A model generated the notes under the pieces. It saw nothing but the letters and a program-made list of their open reading frames with translations. It ran no database searches and was not told the origin of the DNA. The translations under genes were made by a program, and so were the position numbers. A stretch of 64,000 bases of DNA from Pseudovibrio sp. Alg231-02 (GTDB taxonomy: Bacteria > Pseudomonadota > Alphaproteobacteria > Rhizobiales > Stappiaceae). Positions 27,944-36,388 of this stretch are shown here, one piece after another. Where the stretch lies: the NCBI RefSeq assembly GCF_900143565.1, contig NZ_FREX01000009.1, positions 62,001-126,000 on the forward strand. Reading direction: 5' to 3'. The first letter of the stretch is position 1. The number at the start of each line of letters is the position of its first letter.

Positions 27944-29612
27944 AACCCAACCCCGCTAGGTTCTTTTTAATCGCTGCTTCCAGACGGTCGGATTCTTCAA
28001 ACTGGCTTTTCAACTGCGCGGTTAGCCTTGCCATTTTCTCGGCGAAGGGTTCGCTGTCTTCCTCCACATCGGCTGCGCCCACATAACGACCGGGGGTGAG
28101 GACGTGATCATGTTTTTGGATCTCTTCAAGCCTTGCGGATTTTACAAAGCCTGCGACATCCTCGTAGTTCTCGCCCATCTGCCAATTGTGAAAAGTGCCA
28201 GTAACTTTACCTAGGTCGTCCGCTGTAAAGTCCCGCAAGACGCGGTCTTTCATGTAGCCCAAGTTTCGCGCATCGATGAACAGGATCTCACCTTTGCGGT
28301 CCCGCAGTTTGCGGCCGCTAGCGGCGATACGCTCGCCTTTGTTCTTGGTGAGAAACCAAATGCAGGCGGGAATTTGGGTGTTGGTAAACAGCTGCCCCGG
28401 CAGGGCAACCATGCATTCCACCAGATCTTCTTCTATGAGCCGTTGACGAATTGCGCCCTCGTTGTTGGTGTTGGAACTCATGGAGCCATTGGCAAGCAAC
28501 AAGCCCAAGGAGCCGTTGGGCGCGAGGTGGTAGAGCATATGCTGCAGCCATGCGAAGTTGGCATTACCTGAGGGCGGCGTGCCGTATCGCCAACGCGGGT
28601 CATTTTCACTTACGCCAGTGTCCCATTCCTTCATGTTAAAAGGTGGGTTCGCCATAACGAAGTCAGCGCGCAAATCGGGGTGCTGGTCGTTGGTGTAGGT
28701 ATTGGCAGGCTCTTTACCGAAATTGAAATCAACACCGCGAATGGCCATGTTCATGGCTGCAAGTTGCCATGTGGTGTGGTTGTATTCCTGCCCGTAAATG
28801 GAGACATCACCAATCCGCCCCTTGTGGGCATTGATGAAATGCTCTGACTGCACAAAGAAACCACCCGAGCCCATAGCAGGATCGTAGACCCGGCCTTTGA
28901 AAGGCTCCAGCATTTGCACGATCAAGCTAACGATGGATTTAGGCGTGTAAAACTGCCCGCCCTTTTTACCCTCAGCCAGAGCGAACTGTCCTAGCATGTA
29001 CTCGTAGACATGGCCAAGGATGTCTTTGGAATTCAGGCTGGCGTGTGTAAATGGAATGGTTGCGACAAGGTCTATCAACTCGCCCAGCTTGGCCTGGTCG
29101 ATTTGCAGGCGGGTGTAGAGCTTGTTGAGGACGCCTTTGAGCTTTGGGTTGTCTGCTTCGATCTGCTCCAGAGCATTGTCGATCAGGTGGCCAACGGAGC
29201 TAAACTTTTTCGTGGTCCCATCGGGAAGGGTGAGTTCTGCGCCGCCAATAACGGCTTTGTTGTTGTCTCGCAGGAAGCTCCAACGTGCGGCGGCAGGCAC
29301 CCAAAAGACGTTGACTTCTGCATAATAATCCCGCTGCTCAAGTTCTTCTAAAAGTTCCGCAGCATACTCTTGTGAATCTTCCCCGTCGTAATCAGCTGGA
29401 TCGAGATAGTACTCATCATCGGGATTCTTCAGCTGCGCGGTGAGTTCATCCTGACGGATTTGAAAGGTGTCCGAGACGTACTTGAGGAATACGAGACCAA
29501 GCACGGTGTGCTTGTACTGTGCCGCATCGAGTGTGGAGCGTAGCTTATCAGCAGCATTCCAGAGCTTTTTCTCTAGGTTTGTGAGAAATTGTTGTTCTTC
29601 TTCATTCGTCAT
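27933..29612 (-). CDS. hsdM: Type I restriction system methyltransferase subunit M
   Basis: HsdM is the N6-adenine methyltransferase of the complex. The 559-residue protein shows the SAM-binding motif VYDPAMGSGGFFVQSEHF near residue 243 and the catalytic NPPF motif FVMANPPFNMKEW near residue 322. Helical N- and C-terminal parts flank the core. It is the first gene of the RM operon, with GAGG before the ATG. About 200 bases without a gene separate it from the integrase and should hold the operon promoter. Confidence 0.95.
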   Translation of the reverse strand: MTNEEEQQFLTNLEKKLWNAADKLRSTLDAAQYKHTVLGLVFLKYVSDTFQIRQDELTAQLKNPDDEYYLDPADYDGEDSQEYAAELLEELEQRDYYAEVNVFWVPAAARWSFLRDNNKAVIGGAELTLPDGTTKKFSSVGHLIDNALEQIEADNPKLKGVLNKLYTRLQIDQAKLGELIDLVATIPFTHASLNSKDILGHVYEYMLGQFALAEGKKGGQFYTPKSIVSLIVQMLEPFKGRVYDPAMGSGGFFVQSEHFINAHKGRIGDVSIYGQEYNHTTWQLAAMNMAIRGVDFNFGKEPANTYTNDQHPDLRADFVMANPPFNMKEWDTGVSENDPRWRYGTPPSGNANFAWLQHMLYHLAPNGSLGLLLANGSMSSNTNNEGAIRQRLIEEDLVECMVALPGQLFTNTQIPACIWFLTKNKGERIAASGRKLRDRKGEILFIDARNLGYMKDRVLRDFTADDLGKVTGTFHNWQMGENYEDVAGFVKSARLEEIQKHDHVLTPGRYVGAADVEEDSEPFAEKMARLTAQLKSQFEESDRLEAAIKKNLAGLGYEC

Positions 29613-29815
29613 TATTCGCCCTCAATCCGGCCTCTATGTCGCTAACGTATAGAAGCTGCGCCTTGTTCATCCCAAGATTCGAAAACCACCCTCGCACGCA
29701 CTAACACAACCACCAATTGCGAAAGACCACAAATGCAAATGCCTGCTCTCCACATGAGAGCGGTATCATGTCGTGCGGGGTTAATCTGGGGACGGCACGT
29801 TTCTGGATAACAAGT

Positions 29816-30994
29816 CTATTTTGAGATCGCAATGACGTTGGAACCGCTGTTCTCTGGCAATGCAGTAAATGCCCAAGCTGCCATCAGATCACGCCGCTTA
29901 TCAAAGAGGTCAGATCGTGCATAGGCGGCTTCGGCCTTGTTCTTAATACCATGTGCTAAAGCCGCCTCTATCACCTCGCGCGGAAAGCCTGTGGTTTCAC
30001 CAGCCCAATCACGGAAGGTGGAGCGGAAGCCATGGACAGTAATGCCGTCACGCTCCATTCGGCGCAGAACGGCCGTCATGCTCATATCGGAAATAGGTTT
30101 GCCAGGTTTCGCTTCGCTTTCAAAAACCAAGTTGGCATGGTTGCCTTGTGCACCAAGGAAAGCGATAGCAGCATCTGTAAGCGGAACGCGGTGTTCTTTG
30201 CCCGCTTTCATTCGTTCCGCCGGAATAGTCCATACCCGAGTTGCTAAATCGACTTCGCCCCATGTCATGCCGCGCGTTTCACCTGACCTCGCCACAGTTA
30301 GAATGGTAAAGCCCAGCGCTCTAGCTGCTACACCTTCACGCTCAGCTAATTCACCCATGAAGTCGGCTATCTGCGCATGGGCCAACGCTGGGTGATGCTT
30401 AACAGCGCGAACTTTAGCGGGCTTCGGCAGAAGGTTATCAAGATGCCCGCGCCAGCGCGCAGGATTGTCGCCTGTGCGTATTCCAAGAGCAGAGGCGTAA
30501 TCAATCACGGCCTCTATCCGTTGGCGCACCCTGTTGGCAGTTTCTGGTTTTTCTGACCAAATAGGCTTGAGCGCGCCGATCACATCAGCGGTCTCCACTT
30601 TCGCAACCTGCATTTGTCCAATCTTAGGGAACACATAGGTTTCCAGTGTCGAAGACCACTGCGCAGCATGTTTTGCGTTTTTCCATCCAGAACGCTTGCT
30701 TTCGATCAGTTCCAAAGCAGCTTCTTTGAAAGTTTTTGGTTTTGCCTGCTGTTTCTTAGCGATTGGGTCTTCACCTTCGGCAATTAGCCGGCGTGCCTCT
30801 GCTGCTCGTTCGCGTGCCATCGCAAGTGTGACATCTGGGAAAGCGCCCAGACCTAGATCGCGTCTGCGACCTTGAACCTGATAGCGCAGCACCCACGAGC
30901 GTGAGCCGGACGGCTTTACATAAAGAAACAGACCTCTTCCGTCGCCGTGCCGTCCAGGCTTAGCTGTCTTCACTTTTTGCACGCTTAAGCTCAT
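29816..30994 (-). CDS. P4-type tyrosine integrase with Arm domain
   Basis: This 392-residue integrase belongs to the P4-like group that inserts islands into tRNA 3' ends. The N-terminal Arm DNA-binding part is DGRGLFLYVKPSGSRSWVLR with the following LGLGAFPDVTLAMARERA. The catalytic residues are the Arg of VARSGETRGMTWG, the HxxR of VHGFRSTFRDWAGE, the His of ALAHGIKNKAEAAY and the final Tyr of that segment. It lies 154 bp inside attR. A paired GTTCCCAC element ends just before its start codon. Confidence 0.95.
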   Translation of the reverse strand: MSLSVQKVKTAKPGRHGDGRGLFLYVKPSGSRSWVLRYQVQGRRRDLGLGAFPDVTLAMARERAAEARRLIAEGEDPIAKKQQAKPKTFKEAALELIESKRSGWKNAKHAAQWSSTLETYVFPKIGQMQVAKVETADVIGALKPIWSEKPETANRVRQRIEAVIDYASALGIRTGDNPARWRGHLDNLLPKPAKVRAVKHHPALAHAQIADFMGELAEREGVAARALGFTILTVARSGETRGMTWGEVDLATRVWTIPAERMKAGKEHRVPLTDAAIAFLGAQGNHANLVFESEAKPGKPISDMSMTAVLRRMERDGITVHGFRSTFRDWAGETTGFPREVIEAALAHGIKNKAEAAYARSDLFDKRRDLMAAWAFTALPENSGSNVIAISK

Positions 30995-30996
30995 GC

Positions 30997-31017
30997 TGTT
31001 CCCACATTTGTTCCCAC
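30997..31017 (+). repeat. Right copy of the paired GTTCCCAC element, upstream of the integrase
   Basis: Two GTTCCCAC units are separated by five bases, as at 18122-18142, with one T/C change between them. It begins 2 bases before the integrase ATG, so it covers the ribosome-binding region. Integrase binding here could both align the ends and repress the integrase. Confidence 0.7.
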
Positions 31018-31147
31018 ACTAAAGTTAGGTTTAAGACGAACGCATACGAATGGCAATAGATCTCGGTGAATTTAGATAATTGAAAAGCAATAATAATTTA
31101 GCTATGGGCGAGTTCTGGTAAATCTTGGTGAACACTGATTATACGGA

Positions 31148-31161
31148 CTCACTCTCCGCCA
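31148..31161 (+). repeat. attR: right attachment core
   Basis: CTCACTCTCCGCCA matches the tRNA-Ser 3' end exactly. Without the rest of the tRNA it is a leftover copy generated by integration. It lies 8 bases outside the methyltransferase stop codon. Confidence 0.88.
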
Positions 31162-31169
31162 TTTGTTCT

Positions 31170-31775
31170 TTAGCCTACTTTTTCAATGATCATCGTGAGC
31201 CACTTCTCGTTAGGGCTGTAGGGCTTGTTGCTCAGCGTAATGCGGGCATCTCGAAGCTGTAGGTTCGGGACCTGCTGCAGGATGTTGCTGAAGCGGGCTT
31301 CGGTCATCATGGAAAAGCGACGCCCGTCATCGCGGTTTACTTCTCCTTCTCCCAATTTGAAAGAAGCAAACAAGGTGCCGCCATTCTTGAGGGCATTGCA
31401 GAGATTTGTGAGTGCGAGAGGTAATTCAGAATAAGGAACGTGAAGCAATGAGGCATAGGCCCAGATAGCATCGTAAATCGGCTCGCTGTTGAACTCCTGA
31501 AATGTGTTGTGCTGGACATCTATACCGATCAGTTTACTAGCCGATTTTACCATTTCAGCAGATGCATCGAAGGCGTCAACTTCAAAGCCAAGCTGCTTGA
31601 AAGCGTAGGCATCACGCCCGGACCCGCATCCCGCATCGAGAACTCGCCCACCTGGCGGCACTCTCTTGAGGAACCGTTGGTAGTGCTCCTCCATGTCCAG
31701 ATGCAGTGTGCGTTCGATAAAGCTCTCTGCATTCTTCTCGTAATAGGCTCGGGTGGTCTCTGATGAGTTCGGCAT
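31170..31775 (-). CDS. Class I SAM-dependent methyltransferase
   Basis: This is a 201-residue methyltransferase of the TehB/UbiE-like type 11/25 group. The SAM-binding motif I is GGRVLDAGCGSGRDAYAF near residue 43, followed by FEVDAFDASAEMV (motif II) and IYDAIWAYASLLHVP (motif IV region). The acceptor is unknown. It is the first gene outside attR, with its stop codon 8 bases from the island end, so the insertion did not damage it. The following 190 bases to the oxidoreductase gene carry divergent promoters. Confidence 0.85.
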   Translation of the reverse strand: MPNSSETTRAYYEKNAESFIERTLHLDMEEHYQRFLKRVPPGGRVLDAGCGSGRDAYAFKQLGFEVDAFDASAEMVKSASKLIGIDVQHNTFQEFNSEPIYDAIWAYASLLHVPYSELPLALTNLCNALKNGGTLFASFKLGEGEVNRDDGRRFSMMTEARFSNILQQVPNLQLRDARITLSNKPYSPNEKWLTMIIEKVG

Positions 31776-31963
31776 AAGACCTTCTGCTCTCCCTTAAGTC
31801 AGCAATAGTTCAGCCTGGATTTTGAAACAGTTTCTCTGAAATGACCAACACTTTTGCAAAAGAGCATTTGCAATTACCGATCTCAGACTTAATGATCCTA
31901 CAGGTTCAGGTGGTGCTGTTGCGCTAACCGATATCTGCGCCTGAGAAATATGGAGAATGCATA

Positions 31964-33160
31964 ATGACCGTCGAAGCTGCTGAGCCACAACAAGTGTTGG
32001 ATATTCCGAAAAAATTGGGACGTAGGCTGCGTCTGGGAATGATCGGCGGCGGTCAGGGTGCATTCATTGGCGCAGTTCACCGCATCGCATCGCGTTTGGA
32101 TGATCGCTATGAACTTGTTGCTGGTGCCCTTTCTTCTGATCCAACGCGGGCAAAAGCGTCAGCTGAAGAACTCTATATCTCATCTGATCGTGCCTATACC
32201 TCCTTCGAAGAAATGGCAGAAAAAGAACCGCTTCGGGATGATCCGGTTGATGTAGTTGCCATTGTGACGCCTAACCATATGCACTATCCGGCAGCTCGCG
32301 CGATGCTCGAGGCTGGTATCCATGTCATCTGCGATAAGCCGATGACAACGACGAGTGAAGAAAGTGAAAAGCTTGTTCAACTGGTTGAGGAAACTGGCAA
32401 GCTGTTCCTGTTGACGCATAATTACACCGGCTACCCAATGGTCCGGCAGGCGAAAGCTATGATTGAGGCAGGTGAACTCGGGAAAGTTCGTCTGATTCAA
32501 GTGGAGTATCCGCAAGATTGGCTGACTGAGCCGATTGAGCAATCAGGCCAAAAGCAAGCCAGCTGGCGTACTGATCCAAAACGATCCGGAGCAGGCGGCT
32601 GTATCGGAGATATCGGCACGCACGCCTACAACCTTGCCTCCTTCGTATCCAGCATGAAAGCAACGGAAGTTTTGGCGGAGCTGACAAGTTTCGTAGAGGG
32701 CAGAGCGCTGGATGATGATGTGCAGATGCTGCTGCGCTATGAAAATGGTGCCAAAGGGATGCTGTGGGCGTCTCAGGTTGCCCCGGGTAACGAAAATGGG
32801 CTGAGACTGCGTGTTTATGGAGATAAAGGTGGTGTTGAATGGGTGCAGGCTGACCCGAACCATCTGGTTTACTCACCCTATGGGAAGTCAAGCTACCGCA
32901 TCACACGCGGCGGACCTGATGCAATAGAGGCCGCAAATGCAGTCTCTCGCATTCCAGGCGGTCATCCGGAAGGGTATCTGGAAGCCTTCGCAACAATCTA
33001 TAACGAGTTTGCTGATGTTTTGGCTGCGCGCATCTTAGGTCAGTCAGAACCCGAGTGCAGTAAACTGCTTCCGACTGTATCTGATGGGCTGGATGGGCTG
33101 AACTTTATTGAAACAGCGGTGAAAAGCTCTCAGAATGGCTGTTCATGGCAGAAACTATAA
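31964..33160 (+). CDS. Gfo/Idh/MocA-family NAD(P)-dependent oxidoreductase
   Basis: This is a 398-residue dehydrogenase. LRLGMIGGGQGAFIG near residue 26 is the nucleotide-binding loop, and VVAIVTPNHMHYPAARAML with HVICDKPMTTT carries the conserved EKP-like motif (DKP here). CIGDIGTHAYNLASF holds the catalytic His/Asp region. Such enzymes oxidise sugars or polyols such as inositol. The substrate is not determinable from context. GGAG precedes the ATG. A hairpin terminator follows. Confidence 0.9.
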   Translation: MTVEAAEPQQVLDIPKKLGRRLRLGMIGGGQGAFIGAVHRIASRLDDRYELVAGALSSDPTRAKASAEELYISSDRAYTSFEEMAEKEPLRDDPVDVVAIVTPNHMHYPAARAMLEAGIHVICDKPMTTTSEESEKLVQLVEETGKLFLLTHNYTGYPMVRQAKAMIEAGELGKVRLIQVEYPQDWLTEPIEQSGQKQASWRTDPKRSGAGGCIGDIGTHAYNLASFVSSMKATEVLAELTSFVEGRALDDDVQMLLRYENGAKGMLWASQVAPGNENGLRLRVYGDKGGVEWVQADPNHLVYSPYGKSSYRITRGGPDAIEAANAVSRIPGGHPEGYLEAFATIYNEFADVLAARILGQSEPECSKLLPTVSDGLDGLNFIETAVKSSQNGCSWQKL

Positions 33161-33166
33161 GAGATG

Positions 33167-33203
33167 CTCCCCTCGCCATAGCAGAACGGCGAGGGGAGTT
33201 TCT
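33167..33203. terminator. Bidirectional terminator between the oxidoreductase and permease genes
   Basis: CTCCCCTCGCC and GGCGAGGGGAG are perfect 11-bp arms around a 10-base loop, followed by TTTCTTT on the plus strand. It lies directly between converging genes, so it can end both transcripts. On the plus strand the U tract is convincing; on the minus strand it is weaker. Confidence 0.85.
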
Positions 33204-34649
33204 TTAGGCTTGGGAGCCTGCTGGTTTGAGTGGTGGATCCTCTTGTGAGGCCATGCCGCCTGAAACTTCTTCCGTTGCTTCGGCAGTAAGCTCTTCCGGC
33301 AATACAAGATTGAGTACAATCGCGATCAGAGCAGCAGGAAGCAAGCCACTCGTCATCAAAATGCGCAGTGTGTCAGGCAGATACTGAACAGCTTTTGGAT
33401 CCAGCTGCAAACCAAGGCCGATTGATAACGCAATCGCGAAGATCACCATGTTTCGGCGGTTCCAGTTGACGTCGGAGAGCATGGAGACGCCAGCAGCGAC
33501 CACCATTCCAAACATAACGATCACACCTCCGCCGAGTACTTCGATAGGAATTGTGCGAATGATCGCTCCAACTTTGGGTATCAGTCCGCACACGATGAGG
33601 AATAAAGCTCCAATGGTCACCACGTGGCGGCTCATCACGCCTGTCATGGCAATCAACCCCACATTCTGGCTGAAGGATGTGTTTGGCAAACCACCAAAAA
33701 CACCGGCTATGGCTGTGCCAAAACCATCAGCGTAGGTAGCCCCCTGGATCTCCTTGTCAGTCGCCTCGCGTCCTGCACCGCCTTTGGTGATGCCAGAGAC
33801 ATCGCCAACAGTTTCAACTGCACTCACAAACGCCATGAGGCAGAAGCCAACCACAGCAGCAAGGCTGAAATCAAAGCCGTAGGCGAACGGCATCGGTAGG
33901 GCAAAAGAAGCAGAGCGACCAACGCTTGTGGCAATACCGTCCACGGTCACCATGCCAACCATCATCGCGTAAAGGTATCCTGCAAGGATGCCAATCACCA
34001 CAGCAGATACAGCTAGGATTCCGCGGGCATAGAACTTCAGGCCAAGCGTGACGAGAATAACAATGAGCGCAGCAGACCAGTTGAGCATACTTCCATACTC
34101 AGGCTTGCTAATAGCAGGCACACCACCAGCAGCATACTGAATGCCCACTTTCACCAGCGCCAGACCGATCATGGTTACGACAAGGCCAGTCACCAGCGGT
34201 GGTAAAGCAAAGCGAATGCGACCAATGAACATCCCTAGAATGGCATGGAACAAACCACCAATAAGCACGCCTCCAAACAGAGCAGGCAAAGCTTCAACGC
34301 CTTTACCTGCAACGAGTGGGATCATGATGGGTATGAAAGCAAAGCTGGTACCTTGCACAATCGGCAAGCGGGCTCCAACTGCTCCCATTCCAATTGTTTG
34401 AAAAAGCGTCGCTATTCCGGCAAACAGCATGGACATCTGGATCATGTATGTCATGTCCGGGAAGCCCTGCGCCCCTGCATCAGAGCCAAACCCAAATCCG
34501 GCAGCTCCGGCAATAATGATCGCCGGAGTAACGTTTGAGACGAACATGGCAAGCACATGCTGAATGCCAAGTGGTACCGCCTTATGTAAGGCAGGTGTGT
34601 AGTTCGGATCACGCAGTTGTTCTGGTGTCCCGATGGAATTGCTGGTCAT
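33204..34649 (-). CDS. NCS2-family purine permease (xanthine/uric acid type)
   Basis: This is a 481-residue membrane transporter with about 14 segments. QNVGLIAMTGVMSR is the nucleobase-ascorbate transporter signature, and VQGTSFAFIPIM with GFGFGSDAG are also typical. The neighbouring allA and allE-type genes make a purine substrate (urate, xanthine or an allantoin precursor) likely. GGAGGGG lies before the ATG. The 5' end is 31 bases from the allA stop, so it is probably in one operon with allA and allE. Confidence 0.92.
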   Translation of the reverse strand: MTSNSIGTPEQLRDPNYTPALHKAVPLGIQHVLAMFVSNVTPAIIIAGAAGFGFGSDAGAQGFPDMTYMIQMSMLFAGIATLFQTIGMGAVGARLPIVQGTSFAFIPIMIPLVAGKGVEALPALFGGVLIGGLFHAILGMFIGRIRFALPPLVTGLVVTMIGLALVKVGIQYAAGGVPAISKPEYGSMLNWSAALIVILVTLGLKFYARGILAVSAVVIGILAGYLYAMMVGMVTVDGIATSVGRSASFALPMPFAYGFDFSLAAVVGFCLMAFVSAVETVGDVSGITKGGAGREATDKEIQGATYADGFGTAIAGVFGGLPNTSFSQNVGLIAMTGVMSRHVVTIGALFLIVCGLIPKVGAIIRTIPIEVLGGGVIVMFGMVVAAGVSMLSDVNWNRRNMVIFAIALSIGLGLQLDPKAVQYLPDTLRILMTSGLLPAALIAIVLNLVLPEELTAEATEEVSGGMASQEDPPLKPAGSQA

Positions 34650-34679
34650 TTAGTCCCCTCCTACTAATGACGCACAGTG

Positions 34680-35183
34680 TTATTCCGTTATTAAGTAGGC
34701 CTCCTTCAGCCAATGTTCTTCTAGGTTATTTCCGTCCCCAATCCGGTCGACAACAGCGAACAGTCCTGACCCGTTGATGGGAGTCAGAACGCCGTGCCAT
34801 GTGTTCCGTTTGATATTGATGGACTGGGTTGAACTCGCCATAAACGCACGAGGTGATGAAGGCCGTCCACCTTCATCTTCGGCGACTATGACAAGATATT
34901 CTGATTGGTTCATCGGAATGAAGCATTGCGAGCCCAATGGATGGCGCTCCAACATCGTCAGCGTGTGCGGCAGGCTGCGAAGCTCTGCCTGAAACAGGCT
35001 AACACCAGCGCGGCCACCAATAAACTCAACATCAGCCAGATCAGAAAAACGCTCACATCGGCCTTCGTTGATTAATATAGGTGATGTCCCGCCGGTCTCA
35101 ATCAGTTCACCAAACGGCATAAATACCGCAGAGGTGAGCTTCTCAATCTGTATGGTGCGCTCTGTTGTGACCTGATTACCCAT
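34680..35183 (-). CDS. allA: Ureidoglycolate lyase
   Basis: AllA cleaves ureidoglycolate to glyoxylate and urea, a late step of allantoin use. The 167-residue length is normal. Characteristic segments are SVAFMPFGELIETGG-like (AVFMPFGELIETGG here), MLERHPLGSQCFIPM and NTWHGVLTPI, the cupin-like metal-binding parts. The AGGTGA ribosome-binding site overlaps the allE stop codon, so translation is coupled. It pairs with the permease downstream. Confidence 0.92.
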   Translation of the reverse strand: MGNQVTTERTIQIEKLTSAVFMPFGELIETGGTSPILINEGRCERFSDLADVEFIGGRAGVSLFQAELRSLPHTLTMLERHPLGSQCFIPMNQSEYLVIVAEDEGGRPSSPRAFMASSTQSINIKRNTWHGVLTPINGSGLFAVVDRIGDGNNLEEHWLKEAYLITE

Positions 35184-35189
35184 ATCTGA

Positions 35190-36074
35190 TCACCTTTGAA
35201 ACGAGCCGAGTTGAGCATGTCGATTGACGTCTTTGTAAAGCAAGTACCGGAAACGATCTGGACCGCCAGCGTAGCAAGCCTGCGGACAAAAAGCGCGCAG
35301 CCACATAAAGTCACCGGCTTCCACTTCAACCCAATCGTTGTTCAGCCGGTAGACTGCTTTCCCTTCCAAAACATACAGGCCATGTTCCATCACGTGGGTC
35401 TCAGCAAACGGAATGCAGCCACCGGGCTCAAAGTTCACGATGTTGACGTGCATGTCGTGGCGCATATCGCTGGGGTCCACAAAGCGCGTCGTCGTCCAGG
35501 CTCCATTGGTGTCTGGCATGGGAGCAACCACAGCATTCTTTTCCTGGGTGAACAACGCGTCGGGTCTCGCAATGCCTTCGACAGCCTCATAGCGCTTTCG
35601 AACCCAATGGAATGTGGCAGCTAGAGAGCTATTGTTGCGCACTTCATATTGGGCTCCAGCAGGTAGATAGGCGTAGCCACCTTCGGTAAGTGTGAAAGCC
35701 TCATTGCCCATTGTGATAGTAATCTCACCTTGAACAACGAACATCACGCCCTGCGCTTCAGGGTCTGGCTCAGGTTTAAGAGAGCCTCCATCTGGCTGAA
35801 CTTCCATGATGTACTGCGAAAACGTCTCAGCAAATCCAGAGAGTGGCCGGGCAATAATCCAGGCACGCGTCTTTTCCCAGAAAGGCAGATTTGAGGTCAC
35901 GATGTCCCGCATCACGCCTTTGGGAATAACGGCATATGCATTAGTAAACACTGCCCGGTCTGTCATGACTTGCGTTTGCGGAGGCAAGCCTCCCGAAGGT
36001 GCGTAGAAAGAAGAAGGTGATATGCCCTCAGAAGAGGCATCAAAGGTGCGGGGTGGCAGTGTTTGGGTACTCAT
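35190..36074 (-). CDS. allE: Bicupin protein of allantoin catabolism, (S)-ureidoglycine aminohydrolase type
   Basis: The protein is a bicupin of the YlbA/AllE group, which converts ureidoglycine to ureidoglycolate and so supplies AllA. It has two cupin folds, with GGYAYLPAGAQYEVRNNS in the first and GGCIPFAETHVMEHGLYVL in the second, the latter holding the metal-binding residues (E, H, H). The ATG at 36074 (294 residues) gives MSTQTLPPRTF and has AAGGAAG upstream. An in-frame GTG at 36101 would place that site inside the gene. It is the first gene of the allE-allA-permease group. Confidence 0.88.
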   Translation of the reverse strand: MSTQTLPPRTFDASSEGISPSSFYAPSGGLPPQTQVMTDRAVFTNAYAVIPKGVMRDIVTSNLPFWEKTRAWIIARPLSGFAETFSQYIMEVQPDGGSLKPEPDPEAQGVMFVVQGEITITMGNEAFTLTEGGYAYLPAGAQYEVRNNSSLAATFHWVRKRYEAVEGIARPDALFTQEKNAVVAPMPDTNGAWTTTRFVDPSDMRHDMHVNIVNFEPGGCIPFAETHVMEHGLYVLEGKAVYRLNNDWVEVEAGDFMWLRAFCPQACYAGGPDRFRYLLYKDVNRHAQLGSFQR

Positions 36075-36388
36075 ATGTAAGTTTACTTCCTTGTACGACA
36101 CTCACGCAGTGGCAGTCCGCGTAAGTGCAGCAACCCGAATTAAGTTGAATTCCTTGCCGGGGAGGTGCACTCGTCGAATTAGGGATCGACGAGGCACTGT
36201 TCGAAGCACTGGGCAAATGTGCTGGTATCAACCGTGTCCATTAAGCTCGTCAGCTGGCAGGGCCACCAAACTCCTCCCATCTATCAGTTTAGCCTAATAA
36301 ATGAGTTGGATTATCAAAATTATTTTGAAAGTATTTCGCGAATAACTATCAAAAGAAACAGATACATAAACGACTTTCCAGTCGGGAA

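Larger units (their letters stand above)
18054..31161. mobile_element. Integrative island in tRNA-Ser(CGA), about 13.1 kb
   Basis: CTCACTCTCCGCCA ends the tRNA gene and recurs in direct orientation at 31148-31161. The interval carries tyrosine recombinases near both ends, excisionase-like proteins, unknown genes and a type I RM operon. Genes outside the repeats (the chemoreceptor and the methyltransferase at 31170) look like normal chromosomal genes. A tRNA 3' end as target, a direct-repeat boundary and a P4-type integrase are the standard features of genomic islands. Confidence 0.9.

Noticed and set aside
36149-36244. A short plus-strand fragment that reads like protein (GGALVELGIDEALFEALG)
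   Set aside because: It is only about 31 codons between stops, without a start, and I cannot match it to a family. It may be a gene remnant, but the evidence is too thin to annotate.
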